Shown: positions 26,964 to 37,750 of the stretch, piece after piece
Layout: each line of letters starts with the position of its first letter
Position numbering within the stretch: the stretch's first letter is position 1
Assembly (NCBI RefSeq): GCF_016595245.1
Contig: NZ_JAENHM010000003.1
Coordinates: 4,997-68,996 of the forward strand
Direction: 5' to 3'
DNA length: 64,000 bases
From: Azospirillum endophyticum
GTDB lineage: Bacteria > Pseudomonadota > Alphaproteobacteria > Azospirillales > Azospirillaceae
Made by a program: the position numbers and the translations under genes
The notes under the pieces: generated by a model
Databases searched by the model: none
What the model was told of the DNA's origin: nothing
Seen by the model: only the letters and a program-made list of their open reading frames with translations

Positions 26964-27884
26964 TCAATGCGCGACCAGGATGCGGGCGGCGTCGCCCTCC
27001 GCATCCCGCCCGCCGTCCTGGTTCGGGCCGTCTTGGTTCGCGGCCCCCACTGCCTTGTGCCCGAGATAGGCCTCGATCACCGCCGGATCGCCGGCGACGG
27101 CGGCGGGCGGCCCCTCGGCGATGCGGGCGCCATGGTCCATCACCACCACCCGGTCGGACAGCTGCATCACCAGATCCAGCTTGTGTTCGATCAGCAGGAT
27201 CGTCAGTCCACCCGCCTTCAGGCCGCGGATGATCTCCAGCATCTCCGCCGTCTCGGTCGGGTTCATGCCGGCGGTCGGCTCGTCCAGCAGCAGCAGGCGG
27301 GGATGCAGGGCCAGCGCACGGGCGATCTCCACCCGGCGGCGGTTGGCGTAGGACAGGCTGTGCGCCGGCTTGTCCAGGCGCGGGGTCAGCCGCTCGCCGA
27401 ACATCCGGACGATCTCCGTCGCCTCGGCGCGCAGACGCTCCTCCTCCGCGCGGACGGACGGCGGGCGGATCAGCGCCAGCGCAAGCTCGACCAGCGGCCC
27501 CACCAGCGGAATTTGCGGCTTCACCGCGCGCAGTCGGGTGTGGGCGCCGACCAGCACATTGTCGAGCACGCTGAGATTGCCGAACACCCGACCATGCTGG
27601 AAGCTGCGGGCGAGCCCGAGGGCGGCCAGCCGCTCGGCGGAAAGGCCGGTGACGTCGCCGCCCTCGAAGGTGACGGCCCCCGCATCCGGCGCGTCGAGCC
27701 CGGAGATCAGGTTGAACAGGGTGGTCTTGCCGGCGCCGTTCGGGCCGATGATGCTGACCAGCTCGCCCGTCTCCACCGTCAGCGACAGGCCGTTGACCGC
27801 GGTCAGTCCGCCGAAGCGGCGGGTCAGGCCGGCGATCTCGAGCAGGGGTTTCTTCGGCAGGGAGTTCTTCAATTGGTCCGCCAT
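26964..27884 (-). CDS. branched-chain-amino-acid-type ABC transporter ATPase (LivG-like)
   Basis: A 306-aa ATPase of the Liv family. Seen: Walker A G-P-N-G-A-G-K-T at 47-54, the LivG-type N-P-T...E-M-L-E segment after Walker B (L-L-L-D-E-P-T-A-G-M), and a signature written L-S-Y-A-N-R-R-R in place of the textbook L-S-G-G-Q, a variant used by LivG proteins. It has an unusually long polar C-terminal tail rich in Asp, Gly and Asn after residue 285. It starts 7 nt after the permease gene's stop. Confidence 0.92.
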   Translation of the reverse strand: MADQLKNSLPKKPLLEIAGLTRRFGGLTAVNGLSLTVETGELVSIIGPNGAGKTTLFNLISGLDAPDAGAVTFEGGDVTGLSAERLAALGLARSFQHGRVFGNLSVLDNVLVGAHTRLRAVKPQIPLVGPLVELALALIRPPSVRAEEERLRAEATEIVRMFGERLTPRLDKPAHSLSYANRRRVEIARALALHPRLLLLDEPTAGMNPTETAEMLEIIRGLKAGGLTILLIEHKLDLVMQLSDRVVVMDHGARIAEGPPAAVAGDPAVIEAYLGHKAVGAANQDGPNQDGGRDAEGDAARILVAH

Positions 27885-27891
27885 GGCGTCC

Positions 27892-29730
27892 TCACACCGT
27901 TCCCAGAAGGCCCTGCGGGCGGAAGCGGATCAGCAGCAGCAGGACGACGCCGTAGATCAGCATGCGGTATTCGGCCGCCGCGCGGAACAGCTCCGGCAGC
28001 CCGACCAACACCGCCGCCCCCAGCACGGCCCCGGCGACATTGCCGAGCCCGCCGAGGATGACCATGGTCAGCGCCAGCATCGACACCGGCGCCGGGAAGG
28101 TCTCGTGGTTGATGTAGGAGTAGAAATGCGCCATCAGCGCGCCGCCCACCCCGGCGATGAATCCCGCCACGGCAAAGGCCAGCCCCTTGTAGCGATTGAG
28201 GTCGACGCCGTAGGAGCGCGCAGCCACGTCGTCCTCGCGGATCGCCCGCAGCGTGCGGCCGAGATGGGAGTTCAGCAGGCGGGATTGCAGGGCGGCGAAG
28301 GCCAGCAGGACGATCAGCGGCACCCAATAGACCCATTGTCCGCTGACCAGCGGCTTGCCCGCCACCGACAGCGGCGGGATGCCGGTGACGCCGATCGGGC
28401 CGCGGGTCAGGCTCTCCCAGTTGAGGATGACCAGCGTCACGATCTCTCCCACCGCCAGCGTGGCGATGGAGACGTAATGGCCGCGCAGCCGGAAGGCCGG
28501 ATAGACCAGCGCCGTGCCCAGCGCCGCCGCCACCAGCCCGGCCAGCGGCACCGCCAGCAGCACCGGCACCCCGGCATCGAGCGCCAGCAGCGAGGAGGCA
28601 TAGGCGCCGATGGCGAGCAGCCCGGCATGGCCGAGCGACACCTGCCCGACCGTGCCGGCGACCAGCGTCAGGCTGAGCGCCAGTAGGGCGTAGAGCCAGG
28701 CATTGCCCAGCGTCTGCAACAGATAGGGCTGCTGCACGACCAGCGGCAGGGCAAGCGCCAACGCGGCCAGCGTCCACACCGCCCATTTCGGCAGGACCAG
28801 CGGCCGGCTGGGGGCGATGAAGGTGCCGGTCAACGGCTCCGGCGGCAAGCGGCGGGCCCGGGCGAACAGGCCGTTCGGCCTCAGTACCAGGATCAGGATC
28901 AGCGCCACGAAGGCGAACAGGTTGCGGTAGCTGGTGCCGAACAGGGCGATGCCGTAGCTCTCGATCAGGCCGAGCAGCAGGCTGCCGGCGATGGCGCCCG
29001 GCACGTTGCCGACGCCGCCGATCAGCTGGGCGACGATGCCCTTCAGCCCGGCCTGGAAGCCCATGTTGGGGTCGATGGTGTTGTAGTACATGCCGACCAG
29101 CAGGCCGCTGACCCCGCCCAGCGCCGAGGCTATGGCGAACACCGTCCGGTTCACCTTGTCGACATCGACGCCGCACTGCTGCGCCGCATCGCGGTCGAGC
29201 GCCGTCGCCCGCACCGCCCAGCCCAGCTTGGTGAAGCGCAGGAAGCCGTAGAGCAGCCCAGCGCTGCCGATGCCGACCCCGGCGATCAGCAGGTCGAGCG
29301 CGCCGATGCTGCCGCCGCCGATGGCGATCCGCCAAGTCGGCAGCTGGGTCGGCAGCGCGCGCGGGTCGGGGCTGAACAGCAGCTGCGCCGACTGGTCGAG
29401 CACCACCGACAGGCCGATGGTGGCGAGCAGCGGGGCGATGCGCGGGGCGTTGCGCAGCGGGCGCAGGCCGACCCGCTCGATGACCGCCCCCAGCAGCCCG
29501 CAGCCGGCGGCCACCGTGACGAAGGTCACCGGCAGCGGCAGGGCGAGCTTGGTCACGCACAGCCAGCCGATATAGGCGCCGACCATGTAGACCGAGCCGT
29601 GGGCGAAGTTGATCAGGTGCGAGACGCCGAAGATCAGCGCCAGCCCGACGGCCAGCAGCGCATAGATGTTGCCGATGACCAGCCCGTTGATCGTGTAGTC
29701 GAGCCACGGGCCGAAAGTGGTGGGAAGCAC
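27892..29730 (-). CDS. fused LivH-LivM permease
   Basis: A 612-aa inner-membrane protein in which the two HAAT permeases are fused. The first half is LivH-like (about 1-290, with N-F-A-H-G-S near the start). After a linker with R-P-L-V-L-P-K, the second half is LivM-like ([13 protein letters not shown] and [10 protein letters not shown]). About 16 or more hydrophobic segments are visible. I choose the GTG at 29730 because GGAAGGA lies 9 nt upstream, 20 nt after the binding-protein stop; an in-frame ATG at 29799 would overlap that gene and adds a non-membrane leader. Fused LivHM permeases are known in proteobacteria. Confidence 0.88.
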   Translation of the reverse strand: MLPTTFGPWLDYTINGLVIGNIYALLAVGLALIFGVSHLINFAHGSVYMVGAYIGWLCVTKLALPLPVTFVTVAAGCGLLGAVIERVGLRPLRNAPRIAPLLATIGLSVVLDQSAQLLFSPDPRALPTQLPTWRIAIGGGSIGALDLLIAGVGIGSAGLLYGFLRFTKLGWAVRATALDRDAAQQCGVDVDKVNRTVFAIASALGGVSGLLVGMYYNTIDPNMGFQAGLKGIVAQLIGGVGNVPGAIAGSLLLGLIESYGIALFGTSYRNLFAFVALILILVLRPNGLFARARRLPPEPLTGTFIAPSRPLVLPKWAVWTLAALALALPLVVQQPYLLQTLGNAWLYALLALSLTLVAGTVGQVSLGHAGLLAIGAYASSLLALDAGVPVLLAVPLAGLVAAALGTALVYPAFRLRGHYVSIATLAVGEIVTLVILNWESLTRGPIGVTGIPPLSVAGKPLVSGQWVYWVPLIVLLAFAALQSRLLNSHLGRTLRAIREDDVAARSYGVDLNRYKGLAFAVAGFIAGVGGALMAHFYSYINHETFPAPVSMLALTMVILGGLGNVAGAVLGAAVLVGLPELFRAAAEYRMLIYGVVLLLLIRFRPQGLLGTV

Positions 29731-29739
29731 GATGGTCGG

Positions 29740-29746
29740 TCCTTCC
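29740..29746 (-). promoter_or_regulatory. ribosome-binding site that selects the GTG start of the LivHM fusion
   Basis: GGAAGGA on the minus strand, 9 nt before the GTG at 29730. It favours this start over the upstream ATG at 29799 inside the preceding gene. Confidence 0.65.
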
Positions 29747-29750
29747 GGCG

Positions 29751-30947
29751 TCAGTTCGCGGCCTTGACGGCCACTGGGTCCCGCCCCGCCTGCTCCCACA
29801 GGGCGAAGGCGCCGTTCCTCACGACGAGCCGCGTGCTCAGCGGCTTGTCGACGCGGCGGGTCTGCGGATCGAAGCGGACGGTGCCGTAGACGACGCTCGG
29901 CGCATCCTTGACGGTGGCGAGCCCGTCGCGCACGGCGGTGCGGTCGGTGCCGCTCTGCCGGATCACGGTCGCCAACAGCAGAAGCGCGTCGTAGGCGCGG
30001 CTGGAATAGGCATCCGGCTCGACACCGTATTTGCCGGTGTAGGCCTTGACGAAGGTCTGGACCTCCGGGCGCGGGTCGCCGGGGAAGAAGGGGGTGGTGG
30101 TGTGGACGCCCTCGACCGCCGCACCGCCCAGCTCCAGGAACTTGGGCGAATAGACCGACCCGGCGGCGACCACCGGCTGGGTCAATCCGGCCTCGCGCAG
30201 CTGGCGGGTGATCTGGGCGCCGTCGGCATAGTAGGACACCAGGACGATGCCGTCCGGCTTGGTGTCACGCACCCGCACCAGGGCGGAGCGGAAATCCTTC
30301 TCGTCGGCCAGATAGCCCTCGGCGCCGACCACCTCCGCCCCGCGCTCCCTGGCGGCCTTGGCGAACAGGTCCTTGCTGGTGCGGCCCCAGTCGTTGTTGA
30401 TGAACAGCAGGGCGACACGCTTCAGCCCCAGCGCCGTCACCGCATAATCGGCCAGGACCGGCATCTCCTCCGCCTGGTTGAGCGCGTTGCTCCAGACGAA
30501 ATCGCCACCCTTGGTGAAATCCGGGTGCGAGTTGGTGAAGCCGAACTGCACCAGCCCGCCATTCTGGTAGATCGGCGAGGCCGCCATCGATGCCGCACTG
30601 GTGAAGTCGCCCAACTCGGCGACGATGCGGCTGTCGGCGACGAATTTGCGGGCGATGGCGACGGTCTGCTTGGGATCGCTCTGGCTGTCCTCGAACTGGA
30701 CGCGCAGCGGACGGCCCTGGATGCCGCCGCCGGCATTCACCTGCTCCAGCGCCAGATCGAAGCCGCGCTGCCATTGCGCGCCATACTGCGCATACTGGCC
30801 GGTCAACGGCCCGCTGACGCCGAGCACAACCGGTTCCTTCGCCGGATCGGCGGGCTGCGAGAAGGCCGGCTGGACGACACCGAGCGCGGTCAGCAGCGAC
30901 AGGGTGCCGGCGACGAGCGCGGTGGAGCGGAGAATCAGATCGAGCAT
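29751..30947 (-). CDS. Liv-type ABC substrate-binding protein (copy 1)
   Basis: A 398-aa periplasmic binding protein of the leucine/amide (LivJ, type I) family with a Sec signal peptide ending near A-F-S (about residue 30). Family features: [10 protein letters not shown] at the first strand, [10 protein letters not shown], then D-S-Q-S-D-P. The ATG at 30947 is used; a TTG five codons upstream (30962) is possible but lacks a ribosome site. It is closely similar to the next binding protein, so the pair arose by duplication and shares one permease. The ligand is unknown; the FMO and CMD partners suggest something other than plain branched-chain amino acids. Confidence 0.9.
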   Translation of the reverse strand: MLDLILRSTALVAGTLSLLTALGVVQPAFSQPADPAKEPVVLGVSGPLTGQYAQYGAQWQRGFDLALEQVNAGGGIQGRPLRVQFEDSQSDPKQTVAIARKFVADSRIVAELGDFTSAASMAASPIYQNGGLVQFGFTNSHPDFTKGGDFVWSNALNQAEEMPVLADYAVTALGLKRVALLFINNDWGRTSKDLFAKAARERGAEVVGAEGYLADEKDFRSALVRVRDTKPDGIVLVSYYADGAQITRQLREAGLTQPVVAAGSVYSPKFLELGGAAVEGVHTTTPFFPGDPRPEVQTFVKAYTGKYGVEPDAYSSRAYDALLLLATVIRQSGTDRTAVRDGLATVKDAPSVVYGTVRFDPQTRRVDKPLSTRLVVRNGAFALWEQAGRDPVAVKAAN

Positions 30948-30978
30948 CGGAATCGCTTTCAAACTACAAAAAACCGGA

Positions 30979-32166
30979 TCAGTTGGTGGCGGCGGGGATG
31001 CTGCCGTCCCAGAGGGCGAAGGCGCCGTCCTTGACCACCAGCTTGACGTTGCGCACGCCGGACACGCGGCGCGTCTGCGGATCGAAGGTCGCCTTGCCGA
31101 AGATGACGCTGGGGATGTCCTTGACGCGCGGGAAGGCGTCGCGGATCGCTGTGCGGTCGGTGCCGCCCTCCTCGATCACCCGCTGCGCCACCAGCACCGC
31201 GTCATAGGCGTAAGCGGAAAAAGCGTCCGGCTCCTCCTGGTACTTCGCACGGTAGGCGGCGACGAAGCCCTGCACCTCCGGACGAGGTTCCGCTGGAAAG
31301 AAGTTGGCGCGGGTGTGGACGCCGTTGACCGCCTCGCCACCCAGTTCGAGAAACTTCGGCGAATAGACGGACCCCACCGCGACCACCGGCTGGTTGAGAC
31401 CGACCGGCTTCAGCTGCCGGGCGATGGCCGCCCCGTCGGCATAGTAGGAGATCAGGACGATGCCGTCGGGATTGGCCTCGCGCACCCGCACCAGGGTGGA
31501 GCGGAAGTCCTTCTCGTCGGGCAGGTAGCCTTCGGTGGCGACGACCTCCGCCCCGCGCTCCTTCGCGGCCTTGACGAAGATATCCTTGCTGGTGCGGCCC
31601 CAGTCGGTGTTGAGGTGGAGCACCGCCAGCCGCTTGAGCTTCAGCGAGGTGACCGCGAAGTCGGCGACGTTCGGCTGCTCCTCCGCCTGGCTGATGGAGT
31701 TGCTCCAGATGAAGTCGCCGCCCTTGGTGAAGTCGGGATGGGAGTTGGTGAAGCCGAACTGCACCAGCCCGGCCCGCTGGTAGATCGGCGAGGCCGCCAT
31801 CGACGCCGGGCTGGAGAAGTCGCCCAGCTCGATCAGGATTTTCGGATCGGCGACGAATTTCTGGGCGATGGCGATGGACTGGCGCGGATCGTTCTGGCTG
31901 TCCTCGAACACGTAGCGCAGCGGACGGCCCTTCACCCCGCCGGCAGCGTTGATCTGGTCGAGCGCCAGGTCGAAGCCCTTCTTCCACTGCGCGCCATACT
32001 GGGCGCTGGGACCGGTCAGCGGTCCGCTGACGCCGAACCACAGCGGCTCGCCGGCGGCCTCCGCCGCGGACGCCGGCCCGCCGGACATCATCATGCAGGC
32101 GAGCGCCAACCCTCCGGCCAGGGTGTGGAAAAGCACTGAGCGTCGGGAAAGCGCGGGCTGGGGCAT
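30979..32166 (-). CDS. Liv-type ABC substrate-binding protein (copy 2)
   Basis: A 395-aa paralogue of copy 1, with the same D-S-Q-N-D-P and S-P-I-Y-Q-R segments. The N-terminus has S-R-R-S-V-L-F (about 7-13) before a hydrophobic stretch, compatible with Tat or Sec export, ending near P-A-S-A-A. The start at 32166 is preceded by GGAGACGAC; the longer frame to 32304 enters the terminator hairpin. It is the first gene of the Liv-FMO-CMD operon, so transcription probably starts in the short space after the groEL terminator. Confidence 0.9.
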   Translation of the reverse strand: MPQPALSRRSVLFHTLAGGLALACMMMSGGPASAAEAAGEPLWFGVSGPLTGPSAQYGAQWKKGFDLALDQINAAGGVKGRPLRYVFEDSQNDPRQSIAIAQKFVADPKILIELGDFSSPASMAASPIYQRAGLVQFGFTNSHPDFTKGGDFIWSNSISQAEEQPNVADFAVTSLKLKRLAVLHLNTDWGRTSKDIFVKAAKERGAEVVATEGYLPDEKDFRSTLVRVREANPDGIVLISYYADGAAIARQLKPVGLNQPVVAVGSVYSPKFLELGGEAVNGVHTRANFFPAEPRPEVQGFVAAYRAKYQEEPDAFSAYAYDAVLVAQRVIEEGGTDRTAIRDAFPRVKDIPSVIFGKATFDPQTRRVSGVRNVKLVVKDGAFALWDGSIPAATN

Positions 32167-32201
32167 GGCGTCGTCTCCAAAAGGCTTTCGGCACGAATTC
32201 G

Positions 32202-32253
32202 AAAAAAGGCCGCCGCCCGGAACCGGGGCGTGGACCCGCTGACGGGCGGCGGC
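32202..32253 (-). terminator. intrinsic terminator after groEL
   Basis: On the minus strand an 11-bp perfect GC stem (arms 32243-32253 and 32209-32219, gccgccgcccg/cgggcggcggc) with a 23-nt loop is followed by a six-T run (32202-32207). It lies between the groEL stop and the first Liv binding-protein gene, so the chaperonin and transport genes are separate transcription units. Confidence 0.8.
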
Positions 32254-32340
32254 TTCAGGCACGGGAGGACGGGATACCGACGGGGGGCTGCGCCGGAAGG
32301 ACATTGGTCGCAGCGCCCGCCGGCACCCGGACGGTCGCGA

Positions 32341-34339
<1,999 letters not shown>

Positions 34340-34623
34340 GCCTGGTGTCTCCTGGTTCGGGCCTCTCTGGGGGTCATGTGCGGCGCCCCGCATTCACCGT
34401 AAGGACATAGCTTAATCACTGTTTATTCCTACTGTAAAGATAGTGTTTTGTGTTTTTCTTATACATTTTTTTTGGTGTTATTATTGATCCCGCCAGGGCC
34501 GCCGGCATCCGACTCATTTGAAAAACTCAATGAAATCATGAGCATTCCAAAATTGACGGGGTGCCGCCGCGGTATTGTAAGAAACAACACACAGATGCAT
34601 CGAAGCGGCGGAGTTTCACAGAA
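34340..34623. promoter_or_regulatory. 284-nt divergent promoter region, groES / AprA-like operon
   Basis: An AT-rich block (about 34395-34490, including a T8 run) sits between the chaperonin operon and the plus-strand flavoprotein operon. I could not assign convincing -35/-10 pairs on either strand. No CIRCE element and no clear sigma32-type promoter was found. Confidence 0.5.
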
Positions 34624-36273
34624 ATGCCGAACATCCAGGGATCGACCACTCCGCCCATCGCGGAGTTGCCGCCCATCGCCGCCGACGTGCTGGTGATCGG
34701 CGGCGGCCTGTCGGGGACCTGGGCGGCGCTGGCGGCGGCACAGGCCGGGGCCAGGGTGGTGCTGGCCGACAAGGGCTATTGCGGCGCCAGCGGGGTCGCC
34801 GCCACCTCTGGTCCCGGCCACTGGTGGGTGCCCCCCGATCCAGACGCGCGGGCCGAGGCGATCCGCCAGCGCATGGCGATTGCCGGCGGCATCGCCGATC
34901 CGGCCTGGATGGAGCGGATCCTCGACATCACCTGGACCACCCTGCCGACCATCGCCGATGTCTACGACTTTTCCACCGACGAGGCCGGAACGGTGCAGTA
35001 TCGTGGCCTGCGCGGGCCGGAATATCTGCGGGCGATGCGCCGGAAGATCCACAGGCTCGGCGTCCGCATCCTCGACCAGAGTCCGGCGCTGGAACTGCTG
35101 GCCGACTCCGATGGGACCATCGTCGGCGCGCGCGGCCTGCGCCGCCAGCGGGGCGAGGCCTGGACGGTGCGCGCCGGGGCGGTGATCCTGGCGACCGGCG
35201 GCTGCGCCTTCAAGTCGCGGCTTCTCGGCAGCCACACCAACACCGGCGACGGCCATTTGATGGCGGCGGAGGCCGGGGTGGATTTCTCCGGCATGGAGTT
35301 TTCCACCTACCACACGGTGGCGCCGGCCCATTCGACCATGACCCGGTCGATGTCCTTCGCCTTCGCCACCTATTACGACGGCGAGGGGCGGGAGATCGCC
35401 GTGCCGCCCGGCGACACCACCCGGACGCTGGCCCGCGCCATGCTGGACGGGCCGGTGCTGTGCAGCCTGCACCGCATGCCGGCGGACATCCGCGAGCGGC
35501 TGCGCCGGGTGCAGCCCAACATGATGCTGCCCTTCGACCGCGGCGGTGCCGATCCCTTCACTCAACGCTTTCCCGTGCTTCTGCGGCCGGAGGGCACCAT
35601 CCGCGGATCCGGCGGCATCCGGCTGGCGGACGACGACTGCGGCACCGCTGCCGACGGGCTGTTCGTCGTCGGCGATGCCGCGACGCGCGAGCCGGTGGCG
35701 GGGGCGGTGTCGGGCGGCGGCGCCATCCTGGCGGCCTGGGCGCTATCGTCGGGCGTGATCGCCGGACGCGCCGCCGCGGCGCGGGCGGCCCGCCAGGGCC
35801 GGCGCACCGACACTGCTGCCCGTCCGCTGGGACAGGCCGGACTGCGCCCGGCGCGCCACGCCGCCGCGGTCGATCCGCGCGCCGTCACCGCCGCCGTCCA
35901 GGCCGAGATGCTGCCCTACGACAAGACCATCTTCCGCCGCGGCCCGGCGCTGGCCCGCTCGCTGTCGCGGCTGGAGGGGGTGTGGAACGACCTGCGCGAC
36001 CATCTGGACGGCGAAGGGGCGGCCACGGCCGGAGAGACGGTACAGGCGCGCGAGAGCGCCGCCCTGACCGCCGTCGCCCGCTGGTGCACCCGCGCCGCAC
36101 TCGTCCGGCCGGAAAGCCGCGGCATGCATCTGCGCGTCGATGCCCCGGCCAGCCACCCGGCTCTGGCCCGGCGCCTGACCGTCGGCGGGCTGGACCGGCT
36201 GTGGTCCCGCTTCGAGGGCCCGGCCCCCCAGCCTCTCGAACACCCCGTCGTCCCCCAGGCAGGTGCCGCATGA
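34624..36273 (+). CDS. AprA/fumarate-reductase-type FAD-binding flavoprotein
   Basis: A 549-aa flavoprotein of the succinate dehydrogenase/fumarate reductase/APS reductase alpha fold. Seen: FAD Rossmann motif G-G-G-L-S-G at 26-31 and E/D-K region A-D-K-G-Y-C-G-A-S-G, then G-A-V-I-L-A-T-G-G and L-F-V-V-G-D-A-A-T-R-E-P for the second FAD segment, plus a helical C-terminal domain. The start at 34624 has GGAG about 10 nt upstream; a GTG 21 codons earlier (34561) is less likely. It overlaps the two-cluster ferredoxin gene (ATGA), giving a two-subunit oxidoreductase like AprAB. Binding-protein and transporter genes for sulfonate-type compounds follow. The reaction is not known. Confidence 0.85.
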   Translation: MPNIQGSTTPPIAELPPIAADVLVIGGGLSGTWAALAAAQAGARVVLADKGYCGASGVAATSGPGHWWVPPDPDARAEAIRQRMAIAGGIADPAWMERILDITWTTLPTIADVYDFSTDEAGTVQYRGLRGPEYLRAMRRKIHRLGVRILDQSPALELLADSDGTIVGARGLRRQRGEAWTVRAGAVILATGGCAFKSRLLGSHTNTGDGHLMAAEAGVDFSGMEFSTYHTVAPAHSTMTRSMSFAFATYYDGEGREIAVPPGDTTRTLARAMLDGPVLCSLHRMPADIRERLRRVQPNMMLPFDRGGADPFTQRFPVLLRPEGTIRGSGGIRLADDDCGTAADGLFVVGDAATREPVAGAVSGGGAILAAWALSSGVIAGRAAAARAARQGRRTDTAARPLGQAGLRPARHAAAVDPRAVTAAVQAEMLPYDKTIFRRGPALARSLSRLEGVWNDLRDHLDGEGAATAGETVQARESAALTAVARWCTRAALVRPESRGMHLRVDAPASHPALARRLTVGGLDRLWSRFEGPAPQPLEHPVVPQAGAA

Positions 36274-36617
36274 TCAGCCTCGTCATCGCCGACCGCTGCA
36301 CCGGATGCCAGGTCTGCGTCCGCGTCTGCCCGACCAACGTCTTCGACGCCGTCCGCGGCGGGCCGCCGGTCATCGCCCGGCAGCAGGACTGCCAGACCTG
36401 CTTCCTGTGCGAACTCTACTGCCAGCCCGACGCGCTCTATGTCGATCCCGACTGCGAGACGCCGGCCGCGGTCAGCGCCGAAGAGGTCGAACGCTCGGGC
36501 CAGCGCGGCCGCTACCGCCGCGACTCCGGCTGGGACGAATGGGCCGGCGACCCGCGCTATGCCAACGAACATTGGCGGATGGACCAGATTTTCGCCCGTG
36601 CCCGGGCCCTGTCCTGA
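36270..36617 (+). CDS. 2x[4Fe-4S] ferredoxin-type subunit (AprB-like)
   Basis: A 115-aa protein with two [4Fe-4S] motifs: C10-x2-C13-x2-C16-x3-C20-P and C41-x2-C44-x2-C47-x3-C51. The spacing and order resemble the beta subunit of APS reductase and small dicluster ferredoxins. A charged C-terminal region (about 70-115) may dock to the flavoprotein. The ATG at 36270 overlaps the flavoprotein stop, so the two are co-translated. It would pass electrons to or from the FAD subunit. Cytoplasmic, no signal peptide. Confidence 0.88.
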   Translation: MISLVIADRCTGCQVCVRVCPTNVFDAVRGGPPVIARQQDCQTCFLCELYCQPDALYVDPDCETPAAVSAEEVERSGQRGRYRRDSGWDEWAGDPRYANEHWRMDQIFARARALS

Positions 36618-36653
36618 CATCGCCACCGCTTTCCCCGAACTGGATTTTCAACG

Positions 36654-37691
36654 ATGACCACGCACCGTCCGCCCACCCTGTCGCGCCGCCGCCTGCTGAG
36701 CGGAGCCGGCAAAGCCGCCGCCGGACTGCTGGCCCCCGCCCTGGCGGCGCCGCTGCTGTCCCGCCCGGCCTTCGCCGCCACCAGTGCCACCGCTGCCGGA
36801 GACATCCTCAAGGTCGGTGACCAGCGGTCCACCATCCGCTCGCTGCTGGAGGCCTCCGGCCAGTTGAAGGACATCCCCTACACGCTGGAGTTCGCCGATT
36901 TCCCGGCCGCGGCCCCGGTGCTGGAGGCGCTGAACGCCGGCGCCATCGATGCGGGCTTCGCCGGCGATGCCGCCCATGCCTTCGCCCTGTCCAACGGGCT
37001 GCCGGCCAGGATCATCTCCGCCGCCCGCTCCGATCCCGGCTGCATCGGCCTGCTGGTGCGCAAGGACTCGCCCATCCGCACCGTGGCCGACCTGAAGGGG
37101 CGGACCATCACCGCGGTGCGCGGTTCCATCGGCCATTATCTGGTGGTCGCCGCGCTGAAGGTGAACGGCCTGTCGGTGAACGACGTCACGCTGGCCTTCC
37201 TGCAACCGACCGAAGCGAAATCGGCCTTTTCCAGCGGCACGGTGGATGCCTGGGCGATCTGGACGCTCTATGTCGCCCAGGAGGTGGTCGCCGGCACCGG
37301 CAGGGTTCTGGTCGATGGCCGCGGCCTGCTGAACAACAACGCCTTCATCAGCGCCACCGACGTCGCCATCGCGCAGAAGCGCGCGCTGTTGCAGGACTAT
37401 GTCGCCCGCGTCGCCGCTGCTCGCATCTGGGCGCTCGGCAATGTCGAGCAGTATGCCCGCATCTGGGGCGATCTGGTGAAGGTGACGCCGGAGATCGCCG
37501 TCGCCGCCTTCAACCTGGAGCGTTTCCGCCCGGTGGCGGTGGATGACGGCATCGTCGCCGACCTGCAGACCACCGCCGACTTCTACACCGGCATCGGCGT
37601 GATCCAGAAGCCCTTCACCGCGGCGGCCCATGCCGACCGCAGCTTCGCCCTCGACGCGGGCCTGCTGGCGCAATCGGCCCGCGCCGGCTGA
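36654..37691 (+). CDS. SsuA/TauA-type ABC substrate-binding protein, Tat signal
   Basis: A 345-aa binding protein of the nitrate/sulfonate/taurine (NitT/TauT) type. N-terminal twin-arginine motif S-R-R-R-L-L at 10-15, hydrophobic stretch, and a cleavage site near A-F-A-A. The mature part has V-L-E-A-L-N-A-G-A-I-D-A-G-F, L-K-G-R-T-I-T-A-V-R-G-S and S-G-T-V-D-A-W-A, as in SsuA proteins. It is 36 nt after the ferredoxin gene and upstream of a monooxygenase, with SsuC and SsuB-like genes further on. An aliphatic sulfonate or related organosulfur ligand is likely. Confidence 0.88.
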   Translation: MTTHRPPTLSRRRLLSGAGKAAAGLLAPALAAPLLSRPAFAATSATAAGDILKVGDQRSTIRSLLEASGQLKDIPYTLEFADFPAAAPVLEALNAGAIDAGFAGDAAHAFALSNGLPARIISAARSDPGCIGLLVRKDSPIRTVADLKGRTITAVRGSIGHYLVVAALKVNGLSVNDVTLAFLQPTEAKSAFSSGTVDAWAIWTLYVAQEVVAGTGRVLVDGRGLLNNNAFISATDVAIAQKRALLQDYVARVAAARIWALGNVEQYARIWGDLVKVTPEIAVAAFNLERFRPVAVDDGIVADLQTTADFYTGIGVIQKPFTAAAHADRSFALDAGLLAQSARAG

Positions 37692-37750
37692 GCCCCGCGG
37701 CCGCCCTTTCCTTTCCGACCGCTTTCCCTTTTCCGACCGACGAGACCACG

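Noticed and set aside
34340-34623. CIRCE element upstream of groES
   Set aside because: No TTAGCACTC-N9-GAGTGCTAA-like inverted repeat is present in this stretch.
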